DNA of 64,000 nt from NCBI RefSeq assembly GCF_015704895.1, contig NZ_JADQWB010000012.1, positions 62,001-126,000 on the forward strand, in the 5' to 3' direction. Positions within the stretch are counted from its first letter, which is position 1. The number at the start of each line of letters is the position of its first letter. The notes below the pieces were generated by a model. That model was not told the origin of the DNA, did not search any database, and was given only the letters and a program-made list of their open reading frames with translations. Position numbers and translations under genes: made by a program. Positions 17,219 through 26,707 of the stretch are shown one piece after another. The DNA comes from Agrobacterium leguminum (GTDB lineage: Bacteria > Pseudomonadota > Alphaproteobacteria > Rhizobiales > Rhizobiaceae).

Positions 17219-17889
17219 GTCTTCAACCGGATGAGATAACCGATATTCCGCACGGCCCTTATCTCCACCGTGGCGTCAGCCTGCGCCAGCTTCTTCCTGA
17301 TCCGGGAAATATGCGCATCGAGAGCGTTGGACTCGATCTCGTCATCGAGCGTATAGACCGCCTCGATCAGGTTCGACCGCGTGACGATGCGGTTCGGACG
17401 CCGCATCAGCGCTTCAAGCACCAGATATTCCCGACGCCGCAACTCGATGATGGAGCCGGCAATGCTGACTTCATTGCTGCGCGGATCGATGCTCAGATTT
17501 CCGAAATGCGCATATTTGTCGGAAAGAGAAGGGCCGCGTCTGTGGAGAGCCCTGAGGCGGGCGAGCAGCTCCTCGATTGCAAAGGGCTTGGCAAGATAAT
17601 CATCCGCTCCCGCATCCAGCCCGTCGACACGATGATCGACACTTCCAAGCGCCGTCAGAACAAGGATCGGCACGGAATGCCTGCTCCGGCGAAGCGAAGC
17701 CACCAGGTTCAGCCCCTCTCCATCGGGAAGACGGCGATCCAGAACCAGCACATCGTAAGACCCGTCGCGCGCAAGGGCGTCAGCATCGCTGATGGTGCTG
17801 ACATGATCGGCAAGCACATCGCGCCGGCGCAGGGCTTCAAGAAGCGCGCGCGCCATTTCGGGTTCATCCTCAAGAAGCAAGATTCGCAA
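17215..17889 (-). CDS. OmpR-family response regulator
   Basis: 224 aa if started at the TTG at 17889, which has a GGGAAG site and aligns with the usual MRILLLEDEPE start; an ATG frame runs to 17928. The receiver has phospho-acceptor Asp51 (LVLDRRLPDG) and conserved Lys (DDYLAKPF). The C-terminal winged helix has RRREYLVLEALM and ISRIRKKL. It is paired with the kinase downstream (4-nt overlap). Confidence 0.88.
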   Translation of the reverse strand: MRILLLEDEPEMARALLEALRRRDVLADHVSTISDADALARDGSYDVLVLDRRLPDGEGLNLVASLRRSRHSVPILVLTALGSVDHRVDGLDAGADDYLAKPFAIEELLARLRALHRRGPSLSDKYAHFGNLSIDPRSNEVSIAGSIIELRRREYLVLEALMRRPNRIVTRSNLIEAVYTLDDEIESNALDAHISRIRKKLAQADATVEIRAVRNIGYLIRLKT

Positions 17890-18050
17890 TGACTTCCCCC
17901 AGAGATGGATTCTTGCCATCCCCACCACTGGTCGAAAAATGTTGCAGCTACATTGCAGGAGGGCGGGCAGACAATTCGTCTTCTACCACCTTACAGCACA
18001 TAATCCGACGGCATTGCGTGTGTTTTCGCGCTGACGTCACTCTGGAAATG

Positions 18051-18692
18051 TCACGGTTGCGCCGTTCCGGGCCTGTACCCGTGTCTCGCATAAAACCGGT
18101 CAAGCTCACGCTGCTGCGGCATCTCACCGGTATAGATGGCGATGTAGTCCGGAATCCTCTGCATCCGCACCGCCACATCTTCCTCGGACTGCATGGAAAT
18201 GTAGCCGATCTGCACGAGATAGGTGGTCCGGGCACGCACATCCGCCGTGTTTTCATTGTGGCCGAACCGCACGAACATGCATGCAAGCGCCGCCATTCTC
18301 ATCTCGTCGGCCTTGCGAACCTCCGCAAGAATCTCATCGGACTGAAGGCCCCAGCTTCGAACGGCGAATTCAAATCTGCTGTCGAAAAGGGAGGGATCCA
18401 GCCAGCAGTCGAAAATATTGAGCATGGCTTCGGCCAGCGTCTCGGCATAGGCCTCCGACTGCCGGACGATGCTTCCGGTATTTTTTTCCCGCCAGCGGGT
18501 GACAAGCGCGGCCAGCAATTCCTCCCGGTCCTTGAAGAACCAGTAGAAGCTTGTGCGCGACAGATTGAGCTTTTTCGCCAGAGGCAGGATTTTGACGGAA
18601 TCCACGCCCGATTCCAGCAAAGCCTGATAGGCGGCCTCAAGCCACCCTTCCTGCGATCCACGCCAGCCGGTGTCGTTCAATGTCGCTTCCAT
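18051..18692 (-). CDS. TetR-family regulator divergent from flavoprotein
   Basis: 213 aa from the ATG at 18692. The longer frame (to 18782) would make the operator repeats part of the coding sequence. The N-terminal HTH reads GVDSVKILPLAKKLNLSRTSFYWFFKDREELLAAL, classic for TetR. The C-terminal ligand domain is unassigned. It is divergent from the TMADH-like enzyme with a strong pair of operators between, so it most likely represses that gene and itself until a substrate-related ligand binds. Confidence 0.85.
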   Translation of the reverse strand: MEATLNDTGWRGSQEGWLEAAYQALLESGVDSVKILPLAKKLNLSRTSFYWFFKDREELLAALVTRWREKNTGSIVRQSEAYAETLAEAMLNIFDCWLDPSLFDSRFEFAVRSWGLQSDEILAEVRKADEMRMAALACMFVRFGHNENTADVRARTTYLVQIGYISMQSEEDVAVRMQRIPDYIAIYTGEMPQQRELDRFYARHGYRPGTAQP

Positions 18693-18728
18693 GACGCGTT
18701 CGTAGCAAATCGGTCTCTTCGCGACAAG

Positions 18729-18797
18729 CGGGATGTACACCCGTGTCAAAAGAAAAGACAATTGTGTTTTGTAAATTGACACAAGTGTACATTCCCG
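18729..18797. promoter_or_regulatory. Paired palindromic operators between tetR and the flavoprotein gene
   Basis: Left element 18729-18749 and right element 18776-18797 are inverted copies: each has GGGA(A)TGTACAC followed by GTGTCAA. Each is itself a quasi-palindrome of form TTGACAC-N2-GTGTACA. Centres are about 48 bp apart, so two dimers could cover both divergent promoters. Confidence 0.75.
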
Positions 18798-18833
18798 CTT
18801 AGCCTTGAGACAGAAACCCTTTTGGAGCAGGCT

Positions 18834-20870
18834 ATGTCGAGCGATCCCCTTCTTCAGCCCTACCAGCTAAAACACCTCACCCTGCGCAACCGCATCATCG
18901 TCACCTCGCACGAACCCGCCTATCCCGAAGATGGCATGCCGAAGGGACGTTATCGCGCCTACACGGTGGAGCGGGCGAAGGGCGGCGTCGCCCTCACAAT
19001 GACGGCCGGCTCCGCCGCTGTCTCCAGGGACAGCCCGCCCGTCTTCAACAACCTGCTCGCCTACAAGGATGAAATCGTCCCGTGGATCCGGGAAATGACC
19101 GACGCCGTGCATGAACAGGGTGCGGCGATCATGATCCAGCTCACGCATCTCGGCCGCCGCACCCGCTGGGACAAGGGCGACTGGCTGCCGATCCTTGCGC
19201 CGTCACATCACCGCGAAGCGGCGCATCGGGCTTTTCCGAAGAAGATCGAGGACTGGGATATCGAGCGTATCATCAAGGACTTCGCCGACGCCGCCGAACG
19301 CATGAAGGCGGGCGGAATGGACGGGGTGGAGCTGGAAGCCTATGGCCATCTCATCGACCAGTTCGTCTCGCCGCTGACCAACGAACTGGACGGCCCCTAT
19401 GGCGGCCCGCTCGAAAACCGCATGCGCTTCTGTCTCGACGTTTTCAGGGCGATGCGCGAACGCGTGGGCGACCATTTCATCCTCGGTGTCCGCTACACCG
19501 CCGACGAATGTCTCGAGGGCGGCACCGGACAGGCAGAGGGCATCGAAATCGCCAGACGCCTGAAGGAAAGCGGCCTGATCGATTATCTCAATGTCATCAG
19601 GGGCCATATCGACACCGACCCGGGCCTGACCGACGTCATCCCCATTCAGGGCATGGCCAATGCGCCGCATCTCGATTTCGCCGGTGAAATCCGCGCCGCG
19701 ACCAGCTTCCCGACATTCCACGCCGCCAAGATCCCCGATGTCGCCACCGCCCGCCACGCCATCGCCGCCGGCAAGGTGGACATGGTGGGCATGACCCGCG
19801 CCCACATGACCGATCCGCATATCGTGCGCAAGATCATGGAAAAACGCGAGGACGATATTCGCCCCTGCGTGGGCGCCAATTATTGTCTCGACCGCATCTA
19901 TCAGGGCGGTCTCGCCTTCTGCATTCACAATGCGGCAACGGGCCGTGAGGAAACCATGCCGCACGAGATACCCAAAGCGGCGGAACGCCGGAAGGTGGTG
20001 ATCGTCGGCGCCGGACCGGCCGGGCTCGAGGCCGCGCGTGTCTGTGCCGAACGCGGCCATGAGGTCGTCGTGTTCGAGGCCGCCAACAATCCCGGCGGCC
20101 AGATCCGGCTAACGGCGCAAAGCGAACGCCGCCGGGAGATGATCAGCATCATCGACTGGCGCATGAGCCAGTGCGAGAGGCTGGGCGTCACCTTTCATTT
20201 CAACAACTGGGCCGAAGCGGACACGGTTCTTTCGGAAAACCCTGACGTCGTCATCATCGCCACCGGCGGATTGCCGCATACCGATGTGCTTTCCAGCGGC
20301 AACGATCTCGTCGTCTCGGCATGGGATATCATTTCAGGAGACGTCAAGCCGGGAACGAATGTGCTGGTTTTCGACGATGCCGGCGATCATACCGGCCTGC
20401 AGGCCGCCGAATTCCTCGCAAAAGCCGGAGCGAAAGTGGAGATCATGACGCCTGACCGCGCTTTTGCCCCGGAAGTCATGGCCATGAACCTCGTTCCTTA
20501 TATGCGCTCGCTGCAAAAACGCGATGTCACCTTCACCGTTACCTACCGGCTGGAAGCGGCGGAAAGAAACGGCAACCAGCTTGTCGCCCATGTCGGCAGC
20601 GATTATGGCGGCGTGACGAAATCGAGAACCGTCGACCAGATCGTCGTCAACCATGGCACGGTCCCACTGGATGACCTTTATTTCGAACTCAAGCCCGGTT
20701 CGAAGAACCTCGGGGAAATCTCCTACGACGCCCTGCTTGCGGGAGCCGCCCAAGCGGTCGAGCGCAACCCGGAAGGCGCCTACCGGCTCTTCCGGATCGG
20801 CGATGCGGTCGCCGCGCGCAATACCCATGCGGCGATCTACGATGCGCTTCGTCTGGCAAAGGATATTTGA
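18834..20870 (+). CDS. TMADH/2,4-dienoyl-CoA reductase-type FMN/Fe-S flavoprotein (DgcA-like)
   Basis: 678 aa from ATG 18834 with a GGAG site. The N-terminal TIM-barrel (Old Yellow Enzyme type, FMN) carries YGHLIDQFVSPLTNELDG. A short Fe-S segment is followed by a Rossmann FAD domain (VVIVGAGPAGLEAARV). The Fe-S loop is CVGANYC...C (Cys345, 351, 363); the second canonical Cys is Ala348, so the cluster has only three loop cysteines. The closest family I recognise is the dimethylglycine/N-methylproline demethylase branch (DgcA/StcD-like), which also reads CVGA-type. Substrate is unproven; a methylated amine is the best guess. It is controlled by the divergent TetR gene. Confidence 0.82.
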   Translation: MSSDPLLQPYQLKHLTLRNRIIVTSHEPAYPEDGMPKGRYRAYTVERAKGGVALTMTAGSAAVSRDSPPVFNNLLAYKDEIVPWIREMTDAVHEQGAAIMIQLTHLGRRTRWDKGDWLPILAPSHHREAAHRAFPKKIEDWDIERIIKDFADAAERMKAGGMDGVELEAYGHLIDQFVSPLTNELDGPYGGPLENRMRFCLDVFRAMRERVGDHFILGVRYTADECLEGGTGQAEGIEIARRLKESGLIDYLNVIRGHIDTDPGLTDVIPIQGMANAPHLDFAGEIRAATSFPTFHAAKIPDVATARHAIAAGKVDMVGMTRAHMTDPHIVRKIMEKREDDIRPCVGANYCLDRIYQGGLAFCIHNAATGREETMPHEIPKAAERRKVVIVGAGPAGLEAARVCAERGHEVVVFEAANNPGGQIRLTAQSERRREMISIIDWRMSQCERLGVTFHFNNWAEADTVLSENPDVVIIATGGLPHTDVLSSGNDLVVSAWDIISGDVKPGTNVLVFDDAGDHTGLQAAEFLAKAGAKVEIMTPDRAFAPEVMAMNLVPYMRSLQKRDVTFTVTYRLEAAERNGNQLVAHVGSDYGGVTKSRTVDQIVVNHGTVPLDDLYFELKPGSKNLGEISYDALLAGAAQAVERNPEGAYRLFRIGDAVAARNTHAAIYDALRLAKDI

Positions 20871-20887
20871 GACCCGCCTTCCCGACA

Positions 20888-20916
20888 GACAGAGGCAGAC
20901 CAAATCTGCCTCTGTC
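20888..20916. terminator. Strong hairpin between convergent genes
   Basis: Perfect 12-bp arms GACAGAGGCAGA / TCTGCCTCTGTC with a 5-nt loop, placed between the flavoprotein stop and the ABC-ATPase stop. There is no clear T-run, but the stem stability and convergent position support a terminator. Confidence 0.65.
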
Positions 20917-20945
20917 TCGATGTAATCCTGAGTGCAGGAGCGGCT

Positions 20946-22007
20946 TCAAGCCTGAATCAAGGCAATGCCCCGGTTCTTGAACCCCAGCGTCACATTGCTC
21001 GCCGCCGGCAGGCTGGTCTCCACGGCATGGTCGACAATGAAAAGCGTACCGATATCGGTTTCCACCTCATATTCGACGTGACCGCCGAGATAGGCGCTGT
21101 GCAGCACCCGGCCGGCAAGCCCCTGCCCGCCCGGTTGTCCGATGGAAATTGAGCCGGGGCGGACCGCAAGCTCTGCGGGACCCGGCCGGGCGTTGCGTGC
21201 CGCGACCCGATGATCGATCCCGCCGACGCGGATCAGCGCATCGGCGCCCTCAACGCCAATGACCTCGCAACCGACAACATTTGCCTCGCCCATGAAATCG
21301 GCGATGAAGGCGGAGGCCGGGGCCTCGTAGAGATCGCGTGGCGCACCAGACTGGGCGATTTCGCCGTCCTTCATCACGATGATCCGGTCGGAAACAGCCA
21401 GCGCCTCATCCTGATCATGCGTCACGTAAACCGCGGTGAAACCCAGCCGCTGCTGCAATTCGCGGATTTCGGTGCGAACCCGGCGGCGAAGGCGGGCATC
21501 GAGGTTGGAAAGCGGCTCATCGAGCAGCAGCACCTGCGGCTCGAGCACCAGAGCGCGCGCGACCGCGACACGCTGCTGCTGGCCGCCGGAAAGTTCGGCA
21601 GGCAGGCGATGCCCCATGCCGGCAAGACCGACGAGCTTCAGCCCCTCTTCCGCTTTCTCCCGCGCTTCCGCCTTGCGCAGCCCGGAGGATTGCAGGCCAT
21701 AGGCGACATTGTCGAGCGCCGTCATATGCGGGAAAAGCGCATAGGACTGGAAGACCATCGAGACATCGCGCTCATTGGCGGGCAGCATGGTCACATCCTT
21801 GTCGCCGATGAGGATGCGGCCCGAGGTCGGATGCTCGAGGCCCGCCAGCATGCGCAGCGTCGTCGTCTTGCCGCAGCCGGAGGGACCGAGCAGGGTGACG
21901 AGCGTACCGGGCTCGATGGTGAGCGACAGGTCGGGAATGGCGGTGAAGGCGCCGAAGGTCTTGCGGACATTCTGAAAGGTGACGGAGCCGGGTTTTACGG
22001 AAATCAT
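20946..22007 (-). CDS. ABC transporter ATPase, FbpC/PotA type
   Basis: 353 aa. It has Walker A GPSGCGKTT, signature LSGGQQQRVAVARAL, Walker B VLLLDEPLSNLD and switch His in YVTHDQDEAL, then a C-terminal TOBE domain (from about residue 240). It energises import through the permease upstream. The ATG overlaps the permease stop by 4 nt. The family serves Fe(III), phosphonates, sugar phosphates or spermidine; sequence alone does not decide. Confidence 0.9.
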   Translation of the reverse strand: MISVKPGSVTFQNVRKTFGAFTAIPDLSLTIEPGTLVTLLGPSGCGKTTTLRMLAGLEHPTSGRILIGDKDVTMLPANERDVSMVFQSYALFPHMTALDNVAYGLQSSGLRKAEAREKAEEGLKLVGLAGMGHRLPAELSGGQQQRVAVARALVLEPQVLLLDEPLSNLDARLRRRVRTEIRELQQRLGFTAVYVTHDQDEALAVSDRIIVMKDGEIAQSGAPRDLYEAPASAFIADFMGEANVVGCEVIGVEGADALIRVGGIDHRVAARNARPGPAELAVRPGSISIGQPGGQGLAGRVLHSAYLGGHVEYEVETDIGTLFIVDHAVETSLPAASNVTLGFKNRGIALIQA

Positions 22008-24256
22008 GCGGTTTTCTCCTGAGCGAGAGGAACGGAGGAAGCGGAGGGCAGGCCGGCGACGCGGTTTTCGCGCCGCAGGCGACGCTCGCCGACAATGAGC
22101 TGGAAGCCTGTGATGACGGTGATCATCACCACGATCAGCATGGAGGAATAGGCAATCGCCACCCCATATTCACCGTTCTCGACAAGACCGACGATATAGG
22201 AGGTCGCCATGTTGTATTCGGCGCTGACGAGGAAGATGACGGCGCTGATGGAGGTGATGGCACGCACGAAGGAATAGACCAGTGCGGCCGTGATTGCGGG
22301 CCTCAAGAGCGGTAGGATGACCTTGCGGATGGTGCGGAAACTGTTGGCCCGCAGCGTCAGCGAGGCCTCGTCGAGACTCTTGTCCAGCTGGCTCATCGCC
22401 GCAATGCCGCCGCGCACGCCGACCGGCATGTTGCGGAACACGAAGCAGGCGATCAGGATCAGCGCCGAGCCGGTCATTTCCACCGGCGGCAGGTTGAAGG
22501 CCATGATATAGCTGACGCCGATGACCGTGCCGGGAATGGCAAAGCTCATCATCAGCGCGAATTCGAACAGGTTCCGCCCGGCGAATTTCTGCCGCACGAT
22601 GATGTAGGCGGTCAAAAGACCGACGGCGGCGGTCAGCGGTGCCGAAACCAGTGCGATCTTCATGGTCGTCCAGAACGAGTTCCAGGCCACGCCGGTCCAG
22701 GCAATCGAGCCATTGGAGAAGCTGATGGAAAAGGCGCGGACGTAGTGGTCTAGGGTCAGGGAATTGTCGAGACCCCATGTCTTCACGAAACCGCCCACAA
22801 GGATCATGCCATAAACGACGATGGTGAAGACCATCCACGGCACGACGACGGCGTGAACGCCGATGGACAGGCCGCGCGGAAGCGCGATATGCGCGCCGCT
22901 GTCACCCTTGCCCGTCACCGTCGCGAAATTTTTGCCTGCCAGCCAGAAACGCTGCGCAAGGAAGGCCGAAAGCGTGAAGCACAGCAGGATGATCGCCAGA
23001 ACCGCAGCGCGGGAGGGATCGTTCTGCGAGCCGACGACGGCAAAGAAGATTTCCGTCGACAGCACGCCATGGGTGCCGCCAAGCACCAGCGGATTGCCGA
23101 AATCCGCCATGCTCTCGATGAAGCCGATCAGGAAGGCATTGGCGAGACCGGGCTTCATCAGCGGCAACGACACCCGCCAGAAGGTGCGCCAGCGGTCGGC
23201 ACGCAAAGTCTGCGAGGCTTCTTCCATCGACGGGCTGACGCCTTCGACCACGCCGATCAGCACCAGAAACGAGATGGGCGTGAAGGAAAGAACCTGCGCG
23301 ATCCAGATACCGGTCATGCCATAAAGCCAGCGACCCGGCTCGATGCCGAAAAGATAGGAAAGCCATTCGGTGACGACGCCGGCGCGGCCGAACAGCAGCG
23401 TCAGGGCAAGGCCGATGACAAAAGGCGGCGTGATGATCGGCAGAACGGTGAGAAGCCGCAGGCCTTTCTTGAAGGGAAAGCGCGTACGGGTGGCGATCAG
23501 CGCAAAGCCAAGCCCGAGCACGGTCGAGCCGAAGGCGGTCATCAGGGCGAGAAACAATGTGCGCCAGGCAACGCCGCAACGCTCTTCACCCGTGACGCAG
23601 CCAAGGCTCCAGATGCCGGGATCCTTGATATTGCGGATAAAGCCATCGGCATTGAAGGAGCCGTCGAAATCCTGAACGGAGGCGACCAGCATGCTGCCGA
23701 TCGGATAGAAGACAAAAACCGTGACGAGGAAAACCAGAACGGAAATGGCGCCGACGACGAAGGCGTCGCCTTTCATGACGCCGCGTTCGGCAAGCCCAAA
23801 GGCGAAAAGCAGCACGAAGACGAACGACATGACGACGGCACCGGCACCCATGGAGGGTTGGCCATCGGCAAGCATGCCGAAGAGGTTTTCGCTCACCGTC
23901 CAGCTCCAGCCGGTAAAGCCGATGGCCAGCCCCTGCAAGGCGAGGAAAACGAGCCCGGCAGCGCCGATGACGGCAAGCAGCCCGCCGCGCCGCATCGGAT
24001 CACGGATGGACCGGACAAGGCATGCGGCGAGGAAAAAGACAACGACGCCGACCAGCCATGGTTTTCCATAGGACAATATTTGCAGCACACCGGGCGCATT
24101 GCTGGCGGAAGAGAAAAAGCCGGAAAGCCAGCGGAAGCTGAAAAAGCCGCCTTCGATGCGATACCAGGGAAGAAGAATGAGGGCAAAAGCCCCGAGCGCC
24201 AGGACGATGTCCAGCCTGCGATTGCCACGTGTCATGGCCGACCTCGCTTGTTTCAT
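22004..24256 (-). CDS. ABC transporter permease, fused two-domain FbpB type
   Basis: 750 aa with about 14-16 membrane segments. Two BPD-transp-1 domains are fused in one chain: the first has an EAA loop around VEGVSPSMEEASQTLRADR, the second around AMSQLDKSLDEASLTLRAN. This double permease is usual for FbpB/AfuB-like importers. It is downstream of the binding-protein gene and coupled to the ATPase gene. A long N-terminal extension with several extra helices precedes the first domain. Confidence 0.88.
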   Translation of the reverse strand: MKQARSAMTRGNRRLDIVLALGAFALILLPWYRIEGGFFSFRWLSGFFSSASNAPGVLQILSYGKPWLVGVVVFFLAACLVRSIRDPMRRGGLLAVIGAAGLVFLALQGLAIGFTGWSWTVSENLFGMLADGQPSMGAGAVVMSFVFVLLFAFGLAERGVMKGDAFVVGAISVLVFLVTVFVFYPIGSMLVASVQDFDGSFNADGFIRNIKDPGIWSLGCVTGEERCGVAWRTLFLALMTAFGSTVLGLGFALIATRTRFPFKKGLRLLTVLPIITPPFVIGLALTLLFGRAGVVTEWLSYLFGIEPGRWLYGMTGIWIAQVLSFTPISFLVLIGVVEGVSPSMEEASQTLRADRWRTFWRVSLPLMKPGLANAFLIGFIESMADFGNPLVLGGTHGVLSTEIFFAVVGSQNDPSRAAVLAIILLCFTLSAFLAQRFWLAGKNFATVTGKGDSGAHIALPRGLSIGVHAVVVPWMVFTIVVYGMILVGGFVKTWGLDNSLTLDHYVRAFSISFSNGSIAWTGVAWNSFWTTMKIALVSAPLTAAVGLLTAYIIVRQKFAGRNLFEFALMMSFAIPGTVIGVSYIMAFNLPPVEMTGSALILIACFVFRNMPVGVRGGIAAMSQLDKSLDEASLTLRANSFRTIRKVILPLLRPAITAALVYSFVRAITSISAVIFLVSAEYNMATSYIVGLVENGEYGVAIAYSSMLIVVMITVITGFQLIVGERRLRRENRVAGLPSASSVPLAQEKTA

Positions 24257-24333
24257 GCCGATGAAAGAGTGGCGGACACCCCGGCTTAAAAAGCCGGGAT
24301 GCCTGTCGCCGGAATTAAGATCAGCGGTTCAGA

Positions 24334-25359
24334 TCAGTTGGCGACCGCACCGACCTCGCGGTCCCAGCGTTCCAGCAGCGCCTTGCGCTTGGCCGGGTCG
24401 CCATAGGTCTTGAAGTCATAGTCGATGAGTTTGATGTCCTCGAACTTCGGCGCTTCCTTCGGCACTTCCGCCGTCTTGTTGGAGGGCAGCTGGAAGGACT
24501 TGGCATCCTTCATGCGCGACTGCACTTCCGGCTTCAGCGCCCAGTCGTACCAGGTCTTCGCATTGTCGAGGTTGCGCGCACCCTTGATGATCGACATGGA
24601 GCCGATTTCATAACCCGTGCCTTCGCAGGGCGCGATGGACTTGACCGGGAAGCCTTCCGCTGTCTGCGCCACCGCATCATGCATGAAGACGATACCGAGC
24701 GCCGTCTCGCCACGCGCCGCCGCCTTGACCGGCGCGGAACCGGACTTGGTATATTGCGAGATATTGGCGTTGAGCTTCTTCAGATAGTCGATCGCCTGAT
24801 CCTCGCCCATGATCTGCACCAGCGACGCCAGCGCCGTATAGGCGGTGCCGGACGAATTCGGATTGGCGATCTGGATTTCGCCCTTGAGTTCCGGCGCCAG
24901 CAGATCGGCCCAGCACTTCGGCTCCTTGTAACCCTTGGACTTGAAGATTTCGGTATTGTAGCCCCAGCCCAGCGCGCCGGCATAAACACCGACAGTTCTG
25001 TAACCGGTGCTTTCCGCCTGCTTCACGGCCCAGTCCTGCAACTGGTCCAGCATCGGCGACTTGTATTCGAGCGTCAGGTTCTCGGACGCCGCCTGCATGT
25101 GCGGATCGCCGGTGCCGGCCCACCAGATGTCCGTCTTCGGGTTGCGGGCTTCCGCGCGCACCTTGGCATAGGTCTCGCCCGAAGACAGGCGCACCATATT
25201 GACCTTGATGTCGTGTGACTTTTCAAAGTCGCCCTTCATCTGTTCGCAGATCACGACATCGGCCGAGCAGATCAGGTTGAGTTCGCCCGCCGCCTGCGCG
25301 GAAACGGCGCTCAGTGCCGTGCCGGCAAAAAGCAGGGTGGAAAGTATCGTCAGTCGCAT
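24334..25359 (-). CDS. Periplasmic binding protein, AfuA/FbpA-like (SBP1)
   Basis: 341 aa with a signal peptide cleaved after AQA. It is a type-2 periplasmic binding fold; conserved blocks TDIWWAGTGDPHMQA, YAGALGWGYN, ANPNSSGTAYTAL and EGTGYEIGSMSIIKG line the ligand cleft. Two early Cys (ICSADVVIC) probably form a disulfide. It is 77 bp upstream of the permease, so it is the cognate binding protein. AfuA relatives were first called iron-binding but some bind hexose phosphates; no Tyr pair typical of Fe(III) is evident. Confidence 0.85.
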   Translation of the reverse strand: MRLTILSTLLFAGTALSAVSAQAAGELNLICSADVVICEQMKGDFEKSHDIKVNMVRLSSGETYAKVRAEARNPKTDIWWAGTGDPHMQAASENLTLEYKSPMLDQLQDWAVKQAESTGYRTVGVYAGALGWGYNTEIFKSKGYKEPKCWADLLAPELKGEIQIANPNSSGTAYTALASLVQIMGEDQAIDYLKKLNANISQYTKSGSAPVKAAARGETALGIVFMHDAVAQTAEGFPVKSIAPCEGTGYEIGSMSIIKGARNLDNAKTWYDWALKPEVQSRMKDAKSFQLPSNKTAEVPKEAPKFEDIKLIDYDFKTYGDPAKRKALLERWDREVGAVAN

Positions 25360-25469
25360 GGTTATCCTCCTGTAGCTTGCGTCTGAATTCCTGGGTGCGC
25401 GGACATGGCGCTGCCGGTCGCGGCGCCTTGCGGCACGCGCGCTGTCTTTTTGAGGTGTTGGTTTTGGCC

Positions 25470-26498
25470 CTACTGGGTCTGGGTCGGGTGGATTTCGCTG
25501 TCGAAGCGGCTCAATAACCGACTTCGCTCTTCCGGCTGTCCGAAGGTGGCGAAGTCGTAATCCACCATCTTGATCATCGATATATCAGGTGCGGTCAGCG
25601 GCAATGTCGCCCGGGCGTTGGAAGGCACCTGGTTCTGGCCGGCAGCAGCCCCGGTCGCCTGCCCTTCCGGGCTCAGCGCAAATTCCACGAAATCCTGCGC
25701 AAGCGCCGCGTTGCGATTGCCCTTGACGATGCTGACAGCCCCGATTTCATAACCGGTGCCCTCGCACGGCGCGACGATCACCAGCGGAAAACCTTCGATC
25801 TTCTGGGTCACGGCATCATGCATGAAGGAAATCCCGATCATGATCTCGCCCCGCGCCGCCGCCTTGACGGGCGCTGCACCAACCTTGGTATAGCTCACGA
25901 CGTTCAGGTTGAGCTTTTCCATGAAACCGAAGGCCTCCTCCTCGCCAAACAGCTGGACGAGAGTGGCCAGCATGGTGAAGGCCGTGCCTGAATAGTTCGG
26001 ATTGCCGGTCAGGATATGGCCGCGATAGACATCCTTCGCCAGATCCTTCCAGCAGGTCGGCGCCGGCAGATTGTTCTTCGCAAGCAGTTCCGAATTATAG
26101 GCAAAGCCCAGCGCACCGGCATAAATTCCCGCAGACCGCGATCCCGACATCACCGAGAAATTCTGCGCCCAGGGCAGCAAATCCTGCTGGTGGGCGGGCC
26201 GGTATTCATCCAGCAACCCTTCAGAACCCGCCTGCAAATGGGTGTCGCCAGTACCGCCCCACCAGACATCGACAGTGGGATGGGATCGTTCAGCACGAAT
26301 CTGATCGAGAATTTCGCCGGTGCTCTTGCGCACCATCGAAATCTCAAGACCGGCCCTGGCTTCGAAAGCCCGCTGCATGGTCAAGCACCAGGCCTCGTCG
26401 ACGCCGCAAAGGACGTTCAACTTCGGTTCGGCCATGCCATGCCCTGCGCCGCACAGCCATAGGACCATGCTCGCCGCAAGTGCGGTCAATGCTTTCAA
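25470..26498 (-). CDS. Second periplasmic binding protein, paralogue of SBP1 (SBP2)
   Basis: 342 aa with a signal peptide cleaved near GMA. It shares all main blocks with SBP1 (TVDVWWGGTGDTHLQA, YAGALGFAYN, GNPNYSGTAFTML, EGTGYEIGAVSIVKG) and the early Cys pair (LCGVDEAWC). It is separated from SBP1 by 110 bp and lies divergently next to a two-component system. It may present ligand to the kinase, or be a second specificity for the same permease. Confidence 0.85.
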   Translation of the reverse strand: MKALTALAASMVLWLCGAGHGMAEPKLNVLCGVDEAWCLTMQRAFEARAGLEISMVRKSTGEILDQIRAERSHPTVDVWWGGTGDTHLQAGSEGLLDEYRPAHQQDLLPWAQNFSVMSGSRSAGIYAGALGFAYNSELLAKNNLPAPTCWKDLAKDVYRGHILTGNPNYSGTAFTMLATLVQLFGEEEAFGFMEKLNLNVVSYTKVGAAPVKAAARGEIMIGISFMHDAVTQKIEGFPLVIVAPCEGTGYEIGAVSIVKGNRNAALAQDFVEFALSPEGQATGAAAGQNQVPSNARATLPLTAPDISMIKMVDYDFATFGQPEERSRLLSRFDSEIHPTQTQ

Positions 26499-26707
26499 TC
26501 AAGCCTCCCTGCCCGGAACCTCCCCGTTCCAGTCTCCACCTACAGCATGTCACATCCTGTCCGCACCGCAATCGAAGAATGGTTACCAATCTTTCACCGC
26601 ACCGCCGAACAAGATTACAGATATTACAATTATGACAGGGGAGATAACCAGCGAGCCTTTGAAGATCGCCGCCGCCATGCCTATGATGATGGCGGGAGGA
26701 AAGTGCA

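Noticed and set aside
22853-24289. 478-codon plus-strand ORF
   Set aside because: Antisense to the ABC permease, very charged composition typical of a shadow frame.
20946-25359. Calling the ABC transporter an iron(III) importer
   Set aside because: Family name suggests iron, but the characteristic metal ligands are not evident and AfuA-type relatives can bind sugar phosphates; substrate left open.
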